Origin: Arachnopeziza araneosa
Taxonomy: Eukaryota > Ascomycota > Leotiomycetes > Helotiales > Arachnopezizaceae
NCBI GenBank assembly: GCA_003988855.1
Contig: QYAI01000171.1
Location: 23,135 to 87,134 of the forward strand
Direction of reading: 5' to 3'
Length of the DNA stretch: 64,000 bases
Below the pieces are notes generated by a model, which saw nothing but the letters and a program-made list of their open reading frames with translations, ran no database searches and was not told where the DNA came from. The translations under genes were made by a program, and so were the position numbers. How positions within the stretch are numbered: position 1 is the first letter of the stretch; every line of letters begins with the position of its first letter. Below are positions 11,586 to 24,327 of this stretch, piece by piece.

Positions 11586-14500
11586 TGTTGCTCTTTTTGA
11601 ATCAGGAGATTGTGGATGGTTATCGATATCTGATCAACATGGTGAGGATCTGATCGAGATATATACTTATTTGACATCCGCTATTCCTCAAATGTGACGC
11701 TTGTGATGGCGTGAAGATGGAGTGCCTTTCTCGCCCCGCAGCAGTAATTTAATCAAGTAGCATCTCGACCCCAGCCTAAACCATAATACGAGTCAATGGT
11801 CTAGCAGATGTGGCTTGCAGAAACTGGAAGGCGTTATCGCGTTGTTCCTGACTCCAGAGCAGTAGATGTTCAGGGTCACCAGATGCGAACCGACCTGCCT
11901 GGAAAGCTTGTTCTTGAAAGCGTCCCAGCAGAACGTGGCGTTAGGACTTGTAGGGAAGTGTCTTCAACCAATTGACTATTGGCTATAATTAGAGCATCCC
12001 TTGACGTGTGGAAGATGATGAGAATGAGGTGGTGGATCGGTGTGGTATTTATTGGAGAGAATCTGATCGGGAGTGGACAACTATTCTCCGCCATCCTTGA
12101 GTTGTGAGGCTCAAGTAAGGAATATCACTTGAGCTTATTTCATGCATTTATCATGAATATTAAGGTTATCTGGACCTGAACAAAGAGTAATAGCCATGCT
12201 ATGTTTCTTTCGGCTCTCAAACACCAGAACATGTGAAATGGTATCGTGACAGTTTGCAACCATTGAATTTAGCACTCTGGGGTGCTTGGCCCTTTCGAGC
12301 AAAATTGAAAGAGGCAGGTGCTGCATACGGAGTAATATATATGATTATAAAAATAGTTTCGTTGCGGTGGGTACAAATTAACTAATTGAGGCTGAATAGG
12401 GTAACCTTGGGATCGGCCAGAAAGGCCGATCCATTGGACTGAAACGACCGCGATGTAAAAGATGGAGATGAGACGATTGGAGAAGGAGAAAGTTGTGGAA
12501 AATAAAACTACCATGACCAAATTATGGAACATTTATCAGCCGATGAATGTATCATTGATCAATGTATCATCGGAGATCAGAATGCGCCCGAACTGAAGGA
12601 AACTATTAATAGCTGCGGGAATCTGTTTTTGCCTCCGGAGATGAGATGCTAACCAACCAAGCGCAAATTGCTCACGGTGACTTCCGGAGCTACAATAGAT
12701 CAGAAGAAAGTGTCTTTCTTCACTCCACAATCTGTTTTGTGATGCACCAGGGTTCTTGTCGATCCTAGCTGGCTGTAAATTGCTTGCCGTCTGAGTCTAG
12801 AACTACACTGACGATGCATCAACCAGGCCTTGAACTCTGGAGAGAACCTGGACGTGTTTTGTCTTCCATCGCATGATTTCATTCTTTCCGTATCTGATCT
12901 GAGGTTTGTTGGAAAATCCCAAAGTTGTGATGAGCGTCAAGAACTCGGGTGTCTCATTTAGCCATAGACAAAGAGGAACCTCGTTCATGTCGTAGAAATT
13001 ATTCCGCTGAGTATTGACATCAAATCTTCGAGCTTTAGTACGTTGACAGTTTGAGCTCTGGTTTAAAGATCATGTGACGGAGCTACGTCTGTGTTGACAG
13101 CCAAGCTTTCAAGGACATCTTCTAACACAGTCTGATCATGGGTCTTGATCTTGGGTCTCGATCTCGGGATTTTTCCCGGAACATTTCCTATGTTTCCCTC
13201 GGTTTTGGATCGCACTAAGAACTGAAATACGCCGAAGTTGTGCTGCGTGATCCGTTCGTGCGAAGACAAGTTTTGCACTTCAACGTATCGTGGGATATGT
13301 CACTTGAATGTATGTCCACGGCTTACGGTGTTGCAGATAACTTCAGTCGGAGGCTTCTCCACACTTCGATCCAAGATCACCATCACTGCCAGAACATCGA
13401 TCTCGTTCTGCAAGCCTCACATACGTCCTGGGCATCGCGAGAAATTCCACAATGCCCTTTCGCAGTATACCATATTAGATCTTTATCCGTTAATATCGGG
13501 TTGAGGCTCGAACCACTCGAGCAGCTGGTTCCATCAGGTTGGAGGGACGTCGTGCTACATCGTAATCGCGAAAGCCAGCGTACGATCCTGCTTCAAGCGC
13601 AGATGGAATAGAGGATGAGGTCAAGCTGAAGGTCATCCTGATACGATATGTAAGCACAATCCCTTCACGCCGGAGAGGTTCCCCCAAACCTGGCCACTGC
13701 AGATGGCAGAGGATGGAGTCTTGCGCCCTGCGTTGGGGCCAGAATGATGGGGCCTTCGACATCAAGTCAAGACATCAAGTCAACTGTACAAGATGTGCAC
13801 TTGACATGCCAAATGTTCGGTACGCTATCATGATCAATTGCACATCGATGTCAACACTCGCGATGACACGTCCCAGGGTCTTGGAGCATCAAGAGGTTGT
13901 CGTGGCGGTCGCTGTTGCGGCGCAAGTCAAGTTTGGGAGAGGATTACGAGTGGCGGCTGATCCCTGTTCTGCAAGCCCAAGCCTCGTCAGAACGCCTTCA
14001 TCTCTTGCTCGCAGTCGTCCATCATTGATATCCAGCTATTATAAGCAAATCCAATTTCCTTCCAGAAATCCTCTTCAAGATGCATCATGTTCCATCACAT
14101 TGTAACCTCTGAGAGAGCACAAATCTTTCTCTCAAGGGACGCTGCATAGATGACTGTGGTCACAGCCACTCAACAGCGAGCCCACGAGGCTCCGCGAGTG
14201 AGAAATGCTTGAATGGTGGTCCCACCCCCAGCCTGCCTGCAGTTGGGCAGGGCGACATATCCGTAGGCCATCTACAGAGGTACATGCAGGCATTTCCGAA
14301 TCCGGCCTGCAAACGGGTCATGGTAGGCCTCATTTTGGTGCCACATCACTCCCAAATTGTGACTTGATCTTGAGCATCAAAAGCGAGTCGAGGGAGGCCG
14401 ATACCCTTTCTTCAACTTTTTGATGACCTTTAACGCAAACCTTCTGAATGATACATAACTTTCCCTTTCATAGTCGCCTAGCAAAATATTCAACGTTGCA

Positions 14501-14616
14501 GCAACTTTGATCAACTTCGCCTCAGAACCGCTGGCTTCTGCTCCGCCCTTGCCAACAGATTTTAAAACTTCTCACACAATCTTTTCACAAGCGATTTCAC
14601 ATCTCAAGTGGAAGCA
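11586..14616. other. Three-kilobase gene-poor region
   Basis: No gene could be supported here. Several short frames on both strands (for example around 12800-13000, 13060-13280 and 13490-13765 minus) lack recognisable domains, and they do not join through convincing introns. They may be remnants. The last few hundred bases, which include C-rich stretches near 14220-14240 and pyrimidine-rich DNA before 14616, are the probable promoter of the helicase/AAA+ gene. Confidence 0.45.
11655..11668 (-). promoter_or_regulatory. TATA-like element upstream of the DUF4360 gene
   Basis: The minus strand reads AAGTATATATCTCG about 75 bases before the DUF4360 start codon, a suitable place for a TATA box. 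This rests on position and composition only. Confidence 0.35.
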
Positions 14617-17600
14617 ATGGCTCTTTCAAGTAAAGAAGATCCCCGAATCTCCAAGCTCTCAAAATTCTTCCAGGACGTTATCACTGAACGCAGGAATCTC
14701 AGCACCTCACGAGACGGTAAATTATTCATAGAGTCCTTGTTGGCGCAATCGGACCATGCTACTTGTGTCCATAAACTTACCTCTAACCCTGCTGGACTGA
14801 CTTCTCTTCAACGGTCGATGAGATTTGACACATCACTTGGGTTCTTGAATGAGAATGCTCTACCACTCCTCCTATATCTTCAAGAACCAACGTTGCCGGC
14901 GATTGACTCGGGTTCAGTCTTGATTCGGGTTTTGATGAGTATAGTAGAGCCTCCTTTCTTTCTAGATGCATTCAGCAAAGCTTTTAAAGCTGGTCTCCTC
15001 AGTCTAGACGCAAACAGAACTTATGCATGGCTCTTGTGGCAACTCATCTCCCTACCAAACTCACAGAAGGAAACCTATATCGCGATAGTCAAAACACCGG
15101 AGATTCTGGATCACATCTTGAAGTCTCCGGATGGCGCGACTAGGCTCCTTGGTCAGAAGATCAAAAATGTACTCCCACTCGACGCGGCTGATATTGGACC
15201 TGATCTTGATGATAAACCTGGCGGTCGACATGACAATGACCATGCTGACTATCGCAAAATTTCTATCATGCCAACTGCAGATGAGTTGTTCTCAAAAGAT
15301 CGCCCCTTTCTCCGAACGGCTGGATTCTTAGACAATCCTGATTATGCTTCCACGCTATCTGCGATGCACCTGGACAATCAGTTTCGCTTGCTGAGGGAAG
15401 ACATGCTCGGAGAAATTCGTGAAGAGATACAGCTACTAAATGGCGACAAGACTAAACGTCACAAGGGAATTATTGTGTCTGGTTTAAGGGCGATCGGAGT
15501 AGAAATGGGTGAAGAACGTAGACGCCATCCCTGGAACATTTTATTCAAATGCAAAGGACCCTTGCCACAACTCGAAAAGAAAGACCCGACGAAGAGAAAG
15601 GCATTTTTGAAAGATAACCGCGAAATTCTTCGCCATGGCAATTTGGCTTGTCTTCTCCTTGATAACGAACCAGCAGCTTTTCCCACCATTCAAAGAGACG
15701 ATGACAAGCTCTCGCAAGATCCGGCTATCTTATCATTACAATTCTCGGACAACCGAACACTGTCGTATGCTCTTTTCAGGTTGAAGAATGCAAAAGATAT
15801 CAAATTGGCTCAACTTGACACTGCAACGTTTGGATTTGAGCCATTCCTCCGTCGTTTGCAAAATCTCACCGAATTGCCACTGGCCGAAGAACTCTTGCAT
15901 TGGAAAGAAGGGGATGCGATGAAGAAACCTACCTTTGTTCCATCAAAGATTATCGATAGTCTCGAAGCTTCTACTGGCAAGGATCTGAAGAGTATTCTTG
16001 GTACTAAAACTAAGGTAGTCCTCGACCAATCACAAATGTTTTCCCTTCAATCCAGTCTCTCTCAAAGAGTGAGTTTGGTTCAGGGTCCTCCAGGTAATTT
16101 CAAATTATCTTGCTTTGCGCAGCCACTAACTTCAACATCAGGCACCGGAAAATCATTCATTGGAGCATTGGTTGCGAAAGTCTTACACGATTATACAAAA
16201 GAAGTTATACTTGTTGTGTGCTTTACAAACCATGCTCTCGACCAGTTTCTTGAGGATCTTATGGACATTGGCATCCCCTCCGAGCACATGGTACGACTAG
16301 GTGGCAAATCAACAGAGCGAACCAAGCCCCTTACTCTCAGGGAACAGACGGCTGCCAAGGGACCGCCTCTTCAATGGTCAACAATAAACCAACTCAAGCT
16401 TAGATTATCGGATCTTGCAGGTCAAATCAGTAATGCTTTCACAAGATATTCCGCTGACAACTATGCAAAGAAACACCTCATGGAATACCTCGAGTTTGCG
16501 TCTGAAGATTTGCCATTCTTTGATGCTTTCACAGTTCCTATCAGCGAGGATGGAATGACGCGTATAGGTAAAGGTGGAAAATCAATGGACGAGTTCTATC
16601 TACTAGATCGCTGGATTACGCATGCAAAGGATGCAGGTTCGCTCCAAAATACTCTGCCAGAAGGCGCAGCTCCGATCTGGAATATGGCGCCTGGCGCCCG
16701 AGATGCTTATCGAACTCGTTGGCAGAATGCGATTATGGACGATCTCATCACCGAAATACTTGAGTTCGGGCAAGAATTTAATACAAATGAAGCCGAATTG
16801 AGCAGACTATTTGGAGAAAAAGACACAGGTATCATCAAAAGCAAACGTATCATTGCTTGTACAACCAATGGTGCCGCTAAATTCACGTCAGCTTTACAAT
16901 CGGCTCGTCCTGGTGTGGGTAAGCGGTGTTCTGTGTATAATAATTTATCTTTACTCACCTGATACTAGTTCTCGTCGAAGAAGCTGGCGAAATTCTCGAG
17001 GCCCATATCATGACCTCGCTGGGACCAAGCACTCAGCAACTGATCTTGATCGGAGACCACAAACAACTTCGCCCAAAATGTTCTCATGAGCTTAGTGTCG
17101 CTCGTGGAGATGGCTTCGATCTAAACCGCTCTTTGTTCGAAAGGTTGGTGTTGAAAGGCTTCCCGCATACAACTCTTACACAACAACATCGGATGAGACC
17201 CGAAATATCGTCAATGGTCCGCGTTTTGACATACCCTGCTCTTACAGATGCTACTTCAACCCTCCATCGGGACGATCTCCGAGGTTTTACGGACAACGTG
17301 ATCTTTATCAATCATTCTGAACCAGAAGGCGAATTGAAGAAAGGCACAGAGCCAAGAGAGGGGCAAACATCCTCAAAACAAAACATATTTGAAGTTAAGA
17401 TGATCTTGAAATGTGTTCGATACCTGGCACAGCAGGGCTATGAATCGAATAAATTTGTTGTCTTGACACCATATCTTGGTCAGCTGAAACTGCTCCGTGA
17501 TCAACTTTCTCGAGACAATGATCCAATTCTCAATGATCTTGACAAATTTGATCTTATCAGAGCTGGATTATTGACCGACTTGAGCACCAAAACATCAAAA

Positions 17601-20600
17601 CCTGCCTTGAGGATCTCTACCATCGGTGAGTATATTTCCTGCACATTGAATGAGTATTGATTGGATGAAAATAGATAATTACCAAGGCGAAGAGAGTGAC
17701 ATAGTTCTTGCGTCTCTGACTAGAAGCAATAAGAGGAATGATATAGGATTCATGTCCGCACCCGAAAGACTCAATGTCTTACTTTCCCGGGCAAGAAACG
17801 CCTTCATCATGATTGGAAATTCCAATACATTCATGCATGCTCGTAATGGTGGAGGAATCTGGAAAAAGCTTTTCGACCATTTGAAAGAGCATGAGCACAT
17901 TTATGAAGGATTTCCGGTTAAGTGTGAGAAGCATCCAAACCGAAAAGCGCTGCTTAAATCGCCAGAGGATTTTGAACTTTTCTGTCCAGATGGAGGATGC
18001 CAGGAACCTTGGTATGTCATAAATTATAGAACATGAATTTAAGTATGCTGCTGACAAGTCTTTTACTAGTGGAACCATGCTAAAATGTGGATTGCATAAA
18101 TGTCCAAGTAGTTGCCACCAAATATTGGATCACTCAAAGATGAGATGTATGGTCATACTGAGGAGAAATTGTGCAAATGGTCATGAACAAAGATGGCGTT
18201 GCTATTACACACCCCTGACCACATGCGAGAAATGTGAAAAGGAGCAAAAGGCTGTGGCAATAAAAGCTCAAAAAGATCTGGAAGAGAAGTTGAAGCGTGA
18301 TGAAAAGAACCGCAAACATCAATTGGCCATAGCAAAAATCGAAGAAGATATTGAAGCCATTGTCCAGAAGGCGAAAGATGCAAAGCTTGATCAAGAGCAA
18401 GCAGCCATACTCGTTCAAAAGCAACAAGATCTTGCGGCTGCTCAAGAACGAGCCAATGCTGCTTCGAAGGCCCCACCGCAAATCCAAACAACTTCGCAAC
18501 AGACACAGAAACTGCCGCCAAACCTACAAACAACTGCATCAAAGAGCCAAAAATCTTCATCAAAGTCTCAGACGACCTCCGTTCAGATTCAGAATGGCCC
18601 TGGGGAGCGTAACAACGCGGCTTCTTCCAAGAATGACAATTCACAACAGACTCCAAAAACTCCACCCGGGCCTCCAGCGACCCCATCAGTCAAATCGCGG
18701 TCTCAAGATCGCATCATAATTAGCAATGATCGTAACAAGTCTCCCTCGGTGATTGAATGGCAGCGCCAAAAGGACCAAGAAAATGCGGTCAACCCCTCGA
18801 TCGATAAGATTATGGAGATGATCGGTCTCGAAGATGTCAAATCTCAAGTTTTACAAATCAAAGACAAAGTTGAAACCTCCATACGACAAGACACCGACCT
18901 CAAGAAAGAACGGCTTGGTCTAGTGTTGCTGGGAAATCCTGGAACCGGGAAAACCACTGTCGCAAGGCACTATGCAAACATTCTCACTACCCTGAAAGTT
19001 CTTTCCGGTAGCGGATTTGTTGAAACAACGGGCTCGCGGCTCGCCAATGGTGGCGTTGCTGAAGTCCAAAAGCATTTGAAACAGCTGGAAAAAACTGATG
19101 GTGGAGTGTATTTCATAGATGAAGCATATCAGCTGGCGGAAACGCACAACGTGGGTGGAAAGACAGTTCTGGACTTCCTCCTCGCTGAAATCGAAAACCT
19201 AGTCGGCAGAATTGTTTTCGTCTTCGCAGGGTATCGGAAACAGATGGAAAAGTTCTTTGAGCACAATCCGGGGTTCAAGAGCCGTATTCCATATACTCTC
19301 CATTTTGAGGATTACAAGCATGATGAACTTCTTGAAATGCTTCAATTCAACATGGCCAAATTTTACAAGAACTCCATGGTAGTCGAAGATGGCCCAGATG
19401 GCTTGTACATGCGAATTGTGGTCCGCCGCTTAGGAAGAGGCCGGGGAACCGATGGATTTGGTAACGCGCGAGCTTTGGAAAATCTCTTCGCCCGCATTCG
19501 CGAGAGACAAGCAACTCGACTTGCTAAAGAGCGTAGAGAAGGCTTGCTCCCTGATGACTACTTTATGACCAAGGAGGATCTCATCGGACCTAACCCATCG
19601 GATGCCATACTTAAGTGTGATGCTTGGACTGAACTTCAGAAGCTGACTGGCTTGAAGAGTGTGAAAGAATCTGTGAGTTTCTTGATAGATTTGATCACGG
19701 CGAACTATGAAAGAGAACTCAAAGAGCAGCCGTTGATCCAAGTTTCTCTGAATAGAGTCTTTCTGGGCTCGCCAGGGACCGGGAAGACGACAGTGGCAAA
19801 GCTATACGGTAAAATCCTCGCGGATATTGGTCTCCTAAGCAATGGAGAGGTTGTCACCAAGAATCCAGCAGACTTTGTTGGTGGATTTATTGGCCAGTCT
19901 GAAGTTAACACGAAAGCCATATTGGCCAACTCGGTTGGGAAAGTTTTGATTATCGATGAGGCATACATGCTTTACTCGGGCTCTAGAGCTGGAGGTGGAT
20001 CTGGTGGAACGGACACCTTCAAGATGGCAGTCATTGATACTATTGTGGCCGAAGTCCAAAGTGTACCAGGGGAGGATCGATGCGTATTACTTCTGGGTTA
20101 CGAAGATCAGATGGTAGAAATGTTCCAAAACGTCAATCCTGGATTGACGAGAAGATTTCAATTATCTGATGCTTTCCGGTTCGAAGACTTCTCTGATTCC
20201 GAGCTCGAGGAGATTCTGAAGCATAAGCTTAAAGTTCAAGGCCTGGGTGCAAATGATCAAGCCATCGCCGTCGCAATTCAAGTGCTCAGTCGCCGACGAA
20301 ATCGATTGAATTTTGGGAATGGCGGCGATGTTGTGAATGTTATCTCACAAGCTCAGAGCAATTACCAGGCACGACAACGTCTGTTGCCCATATCCGAAAG
20401 ATCGACTGACTTTATATTTGAGCCTCAAGATTTTGATCCAGACTTTGACCGGGCTTCGGGCGCCGAAACAAATCTCACACAACTCTTCGAAGGTGTGATT
20501 GGATGTGAGAATATTGTTGAAGAACTTGATGGTTTCCTTAAAACTGCCAAGGGAATGCGAACTCAAGGTATTGATCCGAGGGGACGTATTCCCATGAACT

Positions 20601-22034
20601 TCATTTTCAAAGGGCCGCCCGGTAAGTAACTTTTTGATTTCAGTTTCCCTTCTACGTCTGTACTAACAGAAGACAGGAACCGGGAAAACAACAACTGCGC
20701 GAAAGATTGGTCAAGTGTACTATGATCTTGGATTTCTTTCGCAGGCAGAAGTCGTTGAATGCTCAGCCTCGGATCTCATTGGCCAATATATAGGACAGAC
20801 TGGACCTAAGACCATCAAGCAATTGGAGCTAGGTCTCGGCAAAGTTCTCTTTATCGATGAAGCCTATCGCTTAGGAGAAGGATACTTCGCTCAAGAAGCA
20901 GTCAACGAGTTGGTGGACAACATGACGAAAGAGAAGTTCATCGGAAAAATGGTTATTATCCTTGCCGGCTACGAAAATGACATGAACAAATTACTTCAAG
21001 TCAATGAAGGCTTGGGCAGTCGCTTCCCAACCGAGTTCATGTTTCATGCACTGAGTGGAGAAAACTCTCTCAAAATCTTAGAATCGTCTCTCAAGAAAAG
21101 CCAAGTTGTCATGCCGTCAATCAACGACCCGAAGATTAGATCAATTCTCTTGGCTGCTCTCTCGGAACTGTCGAAGCTGCCATCATGGGGCAATGCTAGA
21201 GATATTCAAACTTTGTCGACCAAGATGATTGGGCTCGTTTACCAAAACACGATAGCCAAAGTTGATCAACTCATCTTGCCGGCCGATGTTGCTTTAAAAT
21301 GCGTCAATGGGATGCTCAGCGACCGCCTAAAGAGAGCGAATGTTTACATTGCACCACAACTAGATAATAGCCTTCCAGTTCAGAGTCTCTCTCCGGATCC
21401 GGTTCCTCCTCCAAATTTTGACTCGTCAACAACTACAGATTCAGTCATGCAAGATAGCACCAATCTTGAAGATGAACCGGAAATTGAGGTACTACAAACT
21501 ATGGATGATGCAGGCCGAGACCCTGGTGTCACCGACGCTGTCTGGGAGCAACTTCAATGCGACAAGAGATATGCCGAGGCTGAAAGCCAGCGGATGGCGG
21601 ACGAGATCAAGCAACATGAAAAGTTGGCTGAAGATGCTGCAAAAGTAGAACAGGAGAACATCAAGCAAGCTGCTATCCTCAAAGAAGCCCAAGATAAAAT
21701 CGAAGCCAGAGCATTGGAAGTCTTGAAATTGCAAGAAGAAGAGAGAGCTCAAGCCCAAGCCAAGATTGATGCTCTGGCTCTTGAGTTGCTCAAGAAAAGA
21801 GAGCAGGCAAGAATCCAAGAATTAGAAGCCAGAGCGGCGGCAGAGCGTGCTCGAGCAGAATTGGAGAGGGTCATGAAAGAGCTGGAGAAGAGGAAAAGGA
21901 AGGAGCAGCAAGCCCAGGCAAAATTGAGAAATATGGGAGTCTGTCCTGTTGGCTTCCAGTGGATTAAGCAAGCTGGTGGATATCGCTGTGCTGGAGGTTC
22001 TCACTTTGTCAGTGATGGTCAGCTTGGTATGTGA
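14617..22034 (+). CDS. NFX1-type zinc finger / SF1 helicase / triple CbbX-like AAA+ ATPase
   Basis: A 2385-residue multidomain ATPase in six exons (14617-16093, 16142-16918, 16969-17625, 17675-18011, 18070-20621, 20677-22034). The N-terminal 480 residues are a helical region. A UPF1/ZNFX1-like SF1 helicase follows: Walker A GPPGTGKS (about 490-497, split by an intron), Walker B-type VEEAGE near 752, a GDHKQL motif, the QGEESDIVLASL motif and an ERLNVLLSRAR motif. A short Cys/His finger of NFX1 type (CGLHKCPSSCH) lies near 1088-1100. After a coiled coil and a Gln/Ser-rich linker come three CbxX/CfqX-type AAA+ modules with Walker A at about 1371 (GNPGTGKT), 1649 (GSPGTGKT) and 1931 (GPPGTGKT), each with an IDEAY Walker B. 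A charged coiled coil (about 2230-2350) precedes a conserved Cys-containing end (CPVGFQWIKQAGG). The first ATG in frame is 14617. The architecture is known in filamentous fungi; its role (RNA surveillance or protein remodelling) is inference. Confidence 0.92.
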
Positions 22035-22527
22035 GCGAGATTCTCGTTATTGATCATGTGGGTTGTTTGCACCAAATGCGCAAGCCATTAGGGGTGTCTA
22101 TTCGAGGAATACAAACATAGTCAGAAAAACGAGCCCTTCAATTGGATATTGCGATAATTTTTCTTTTTGTTTTTCCCTAATTGTGTTGAATCTTAGCAGT
22201 TTTCTATATTCCATGTTATGATTTTATAAAATCGAAACACTTGGTCAAATCACATCATGATAGTATACCTCTCTATATCTTACCTACACCTGTCCGGCAT
22301 CTCCATGCCGATTTACTTATCGCTTAATGCCCGGGACGTAGTTGTTCTGTCTTGATTCGCCTGTCGCAAGAGCCGTACGGCAATTAATATACGGAAGAAG
22401 TCTAACCCCACACTCCGCAACGCCATGCTGATCCCAGTCGATCCTCACATAAAGAAGACAGCTCTTCAGTCGATCGGGTTCTGCTCTTCGAGCGCGTCTC
22501 CATCAATCACTCTTCTGTTCTTTGCAG
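22035..22527. other. Intergenic between two genes on the plus strand
   Basis: Holds the 3' end of the helicase/AAA+ gene, with T-rich DNA near 22155-22175, and the promoter of the glycosyltransferase gene. No other feature was seen. Confidence 0.4.
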
Positions 22528-23697
22528 ATGGCGAGATACCACCAGCCGCGCCAGAGCCTCTTCCGGCGGCGGCCAATCATCATCCAGTCGCTGCTCCTCG
22601 CCACCATCTTTCTGCTCGTCTTCCGGTATCCGGGCGTGGATTTCGAGCTCCCGTTTCCGTCGCTCTCGCGATGCTTCGGTCAGCGTAAACCCGCACCGAG
22701 ATATGCCTATGCAACACTGCTGCTCCCCTCACCGAATGACGACCTGAGCAACCCTAACAGGACGGTATTTGCTCCCGAGGACATAGACGCGGATCCGTAT
22801 TTCACGTCGACCCTCCTCCTCGCGCATCAGGTTCTGCATTCCCCCAAGACCCGCACGCAGCACTCGTACCCCCTTCTTGTTCTCATCGATCCCACCCTGC
22901 CCACATCAAAACGCACTCTCCTGACCCTCTTCGGCGCGACCCTGATCGAGGCAGAGCCCATCATCCGCGGCCAGGACTGGATCAAGCCGCTGGTGCCTCA
23001 CTGGGCCCAACTGACGGCGAAACTGCACCTCTTCAATTACGACCACTGGGAACGCATTCTCTTTCTCGACGCCGATACGTTCCTGCTCGGCTCGCTCGAT
23101 GGGGTGTTTACGGACCCTGCCGCAAGACCAACGCCCATCCGCAGAGCGACCCCTAGGAAGTTAGACGAGGCGCCGTTACCCTTCGACTATCTCTTCGCCA
23201 GCGTAGGGGAGGTACTGCACGTGTCCCACCCGTGGCCACCACTTCCCTGGCCACGGTTCAACGCTGGATTCTTCCTCCTCCGACCGTCCAAACCGCTGTT
23301 CAATTACTACCTCACGCTCCTGGGCGTCGCGGACAAGTTTGATGGGCGCTATGTCGAGCAAGCATTGCTGAACTATGCCCACAGAGAAGACGCCAACATG
23401 CCGTGGACCAAGCTGTGGTACGGGTGGAATGTCGCGCTACCCAACTGGGGGGATGTCAAGGGTGGTGTCAGGAGTGTCCATGCCAAGCTGTGGGGAGAGG
23501 GGACGGATTTGAAACCCGTGGATGCGAGGTTGAGGGCGCTGTGGCGGAAGAGGAGGGGTGAGATGGAGGGCTGGTTGGAGAGGAGGAAGGGAGAGTTGGA
23601 GAAGATGAGGGATATCGAGGCTGAGAAGGTGAGGGAGAGTGAGAGGGAAATGGTAAGGAGTGAGGTGTTGATGACACATGAAGTTCTTTTGGGTTAG
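22528..23697 (+). CDS. Glycosyltransferase family 8 (glycogenin-like), type II membrane protein
   Basis: A single-exon gene for a 389-residue glycosyltransferase. The short basic N-terminus (RRRP) precedes one membrane anchor (IIIQSLLLATIFLLVF), so the protein is probably a Golgi type II enzyme with a lumenal catalytic domain. The catalytic region has the GT8 nucleotide-sugar site: a lysine-containing segment (TAKLHLFNYDHWERILFLD), then the DxD motif as DAD at about 181-183, LGSLDGVF, and a downstream PRFNAGFFLLRPS stretch. The C-terminus is a long, highly charged Glu/Arg/Lys-rich coil. The start is the first ATG (22528), directly before the anchor. The donor and acceptor sugars cannot be deduced. 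Related fungal genes are annotated as glycogenin-like or alpha-N-acetylglucosaminyltransferase-like. Confidence 0.85.
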   Translation: MARYHQPRQSLFRRRPIIIQSLLLATIFLLVFRYPGVDFELPFPSLSRCFGQRKPAPRYAYATLLLPSPNDDLSNPNRTVFAPEDIDADPYFTSTLLLAHQVLHSPKTRTQHSYPLLVLIDPTLPTSKRTLLTLFGATLIEAEPIIRGQDWIKPLVPHWAQLTAKLHLFNYDHWERILFLDADTFLLGSLDGVFTDPAARPTPIRRATPRKLDEAPLPFDYLFASVGEVLHVSHPWPPLPWPRFNAGFFLLRPSKPLFNYYLTLLGVADKFDGRYVEQALLNYAHREDANMPWTKLWYGWNVALPNWGDVKGGVRSVHAKLWGEGTDLKPVDARLRALWRKRRGEMEGWLERRKGELEKMRDIEAEKVRESEREMVRSEVLMTHEVLLG

Positions 23698-24327
23698 AGA
23701 GAAATAAAAGGGAAATACGGAGCCATGATTCTTGGGGGCCTTGTTCTCGGTACAACAGGGTTCAATTAGGACGTAATAGAAATTCTCATTCTGGATTTGT
23801 TTATAAGAGCAAATTCTTTGTTGATCCTGAATTTCGACTGAGCAATTATTTTGCAAGAACATGAGAAGTACAAATCTCTGCAGTTTTTATCGATTGAAAG
23901 GAAGCTTTGATTGAATATGGTGTTTCTCTTGGTTGTGGCGCCAACGGTTTCTGGAACCAACACATCTGACGGATGCTTATTCCACTGAGATAAATCATTT
24001 TGAATCAATACAGAAGGTATCAGCCCATGGGGGAAAACGTGCAAATACTCCGACCCCGGCAGATCTTTTGACCCACAGGAATCTTTATGTCGGCTGAGAG
24101 GGGTCCTGCCTGGTCTTTCGTTGCTCCTCTACGTGATGTTTACACGTGACACAGCAGAACTCGTAACAAATAATTCAGGGACTTAGGAATCATACCAAAG
24201 TTTGGGGCACCTTTAGTAAAAGAATAAGTTTTAAACGTAGACATATAAAGCAGCGAAGAATTTGCACTAAAATAGGGGTTGTATTAAGCGAACTGCTGAC
24301 TACACCTTGAAGTTCGCATCACAAAGC
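23698..24327. other. Intergenic, no gene seen
   Basis: Lies between the 3' ends of the glycosyltransferase gene and the PAQR remnant. Frames are short and without motifs. Confidence 0.4.

Noticed and set aside
13063..13765. Possible minus-strand gene from several short frames
   Set aside because: Frames could not be joined by convincing introns and no domain was recognised; left as unexplained.
18153..18686. Minus-strand frame opposite the helicase/AAA+ linker
   Set aside because: It is antisense to a coding coiled-coil and Gln-rich linker; simple composition explains the open frame.
22425..22688. Plus-strand frame overlapping the start of the GT8 gene
   Set aside because: It lies in another frame of the real gene and its promoter and has no recognisable motif.
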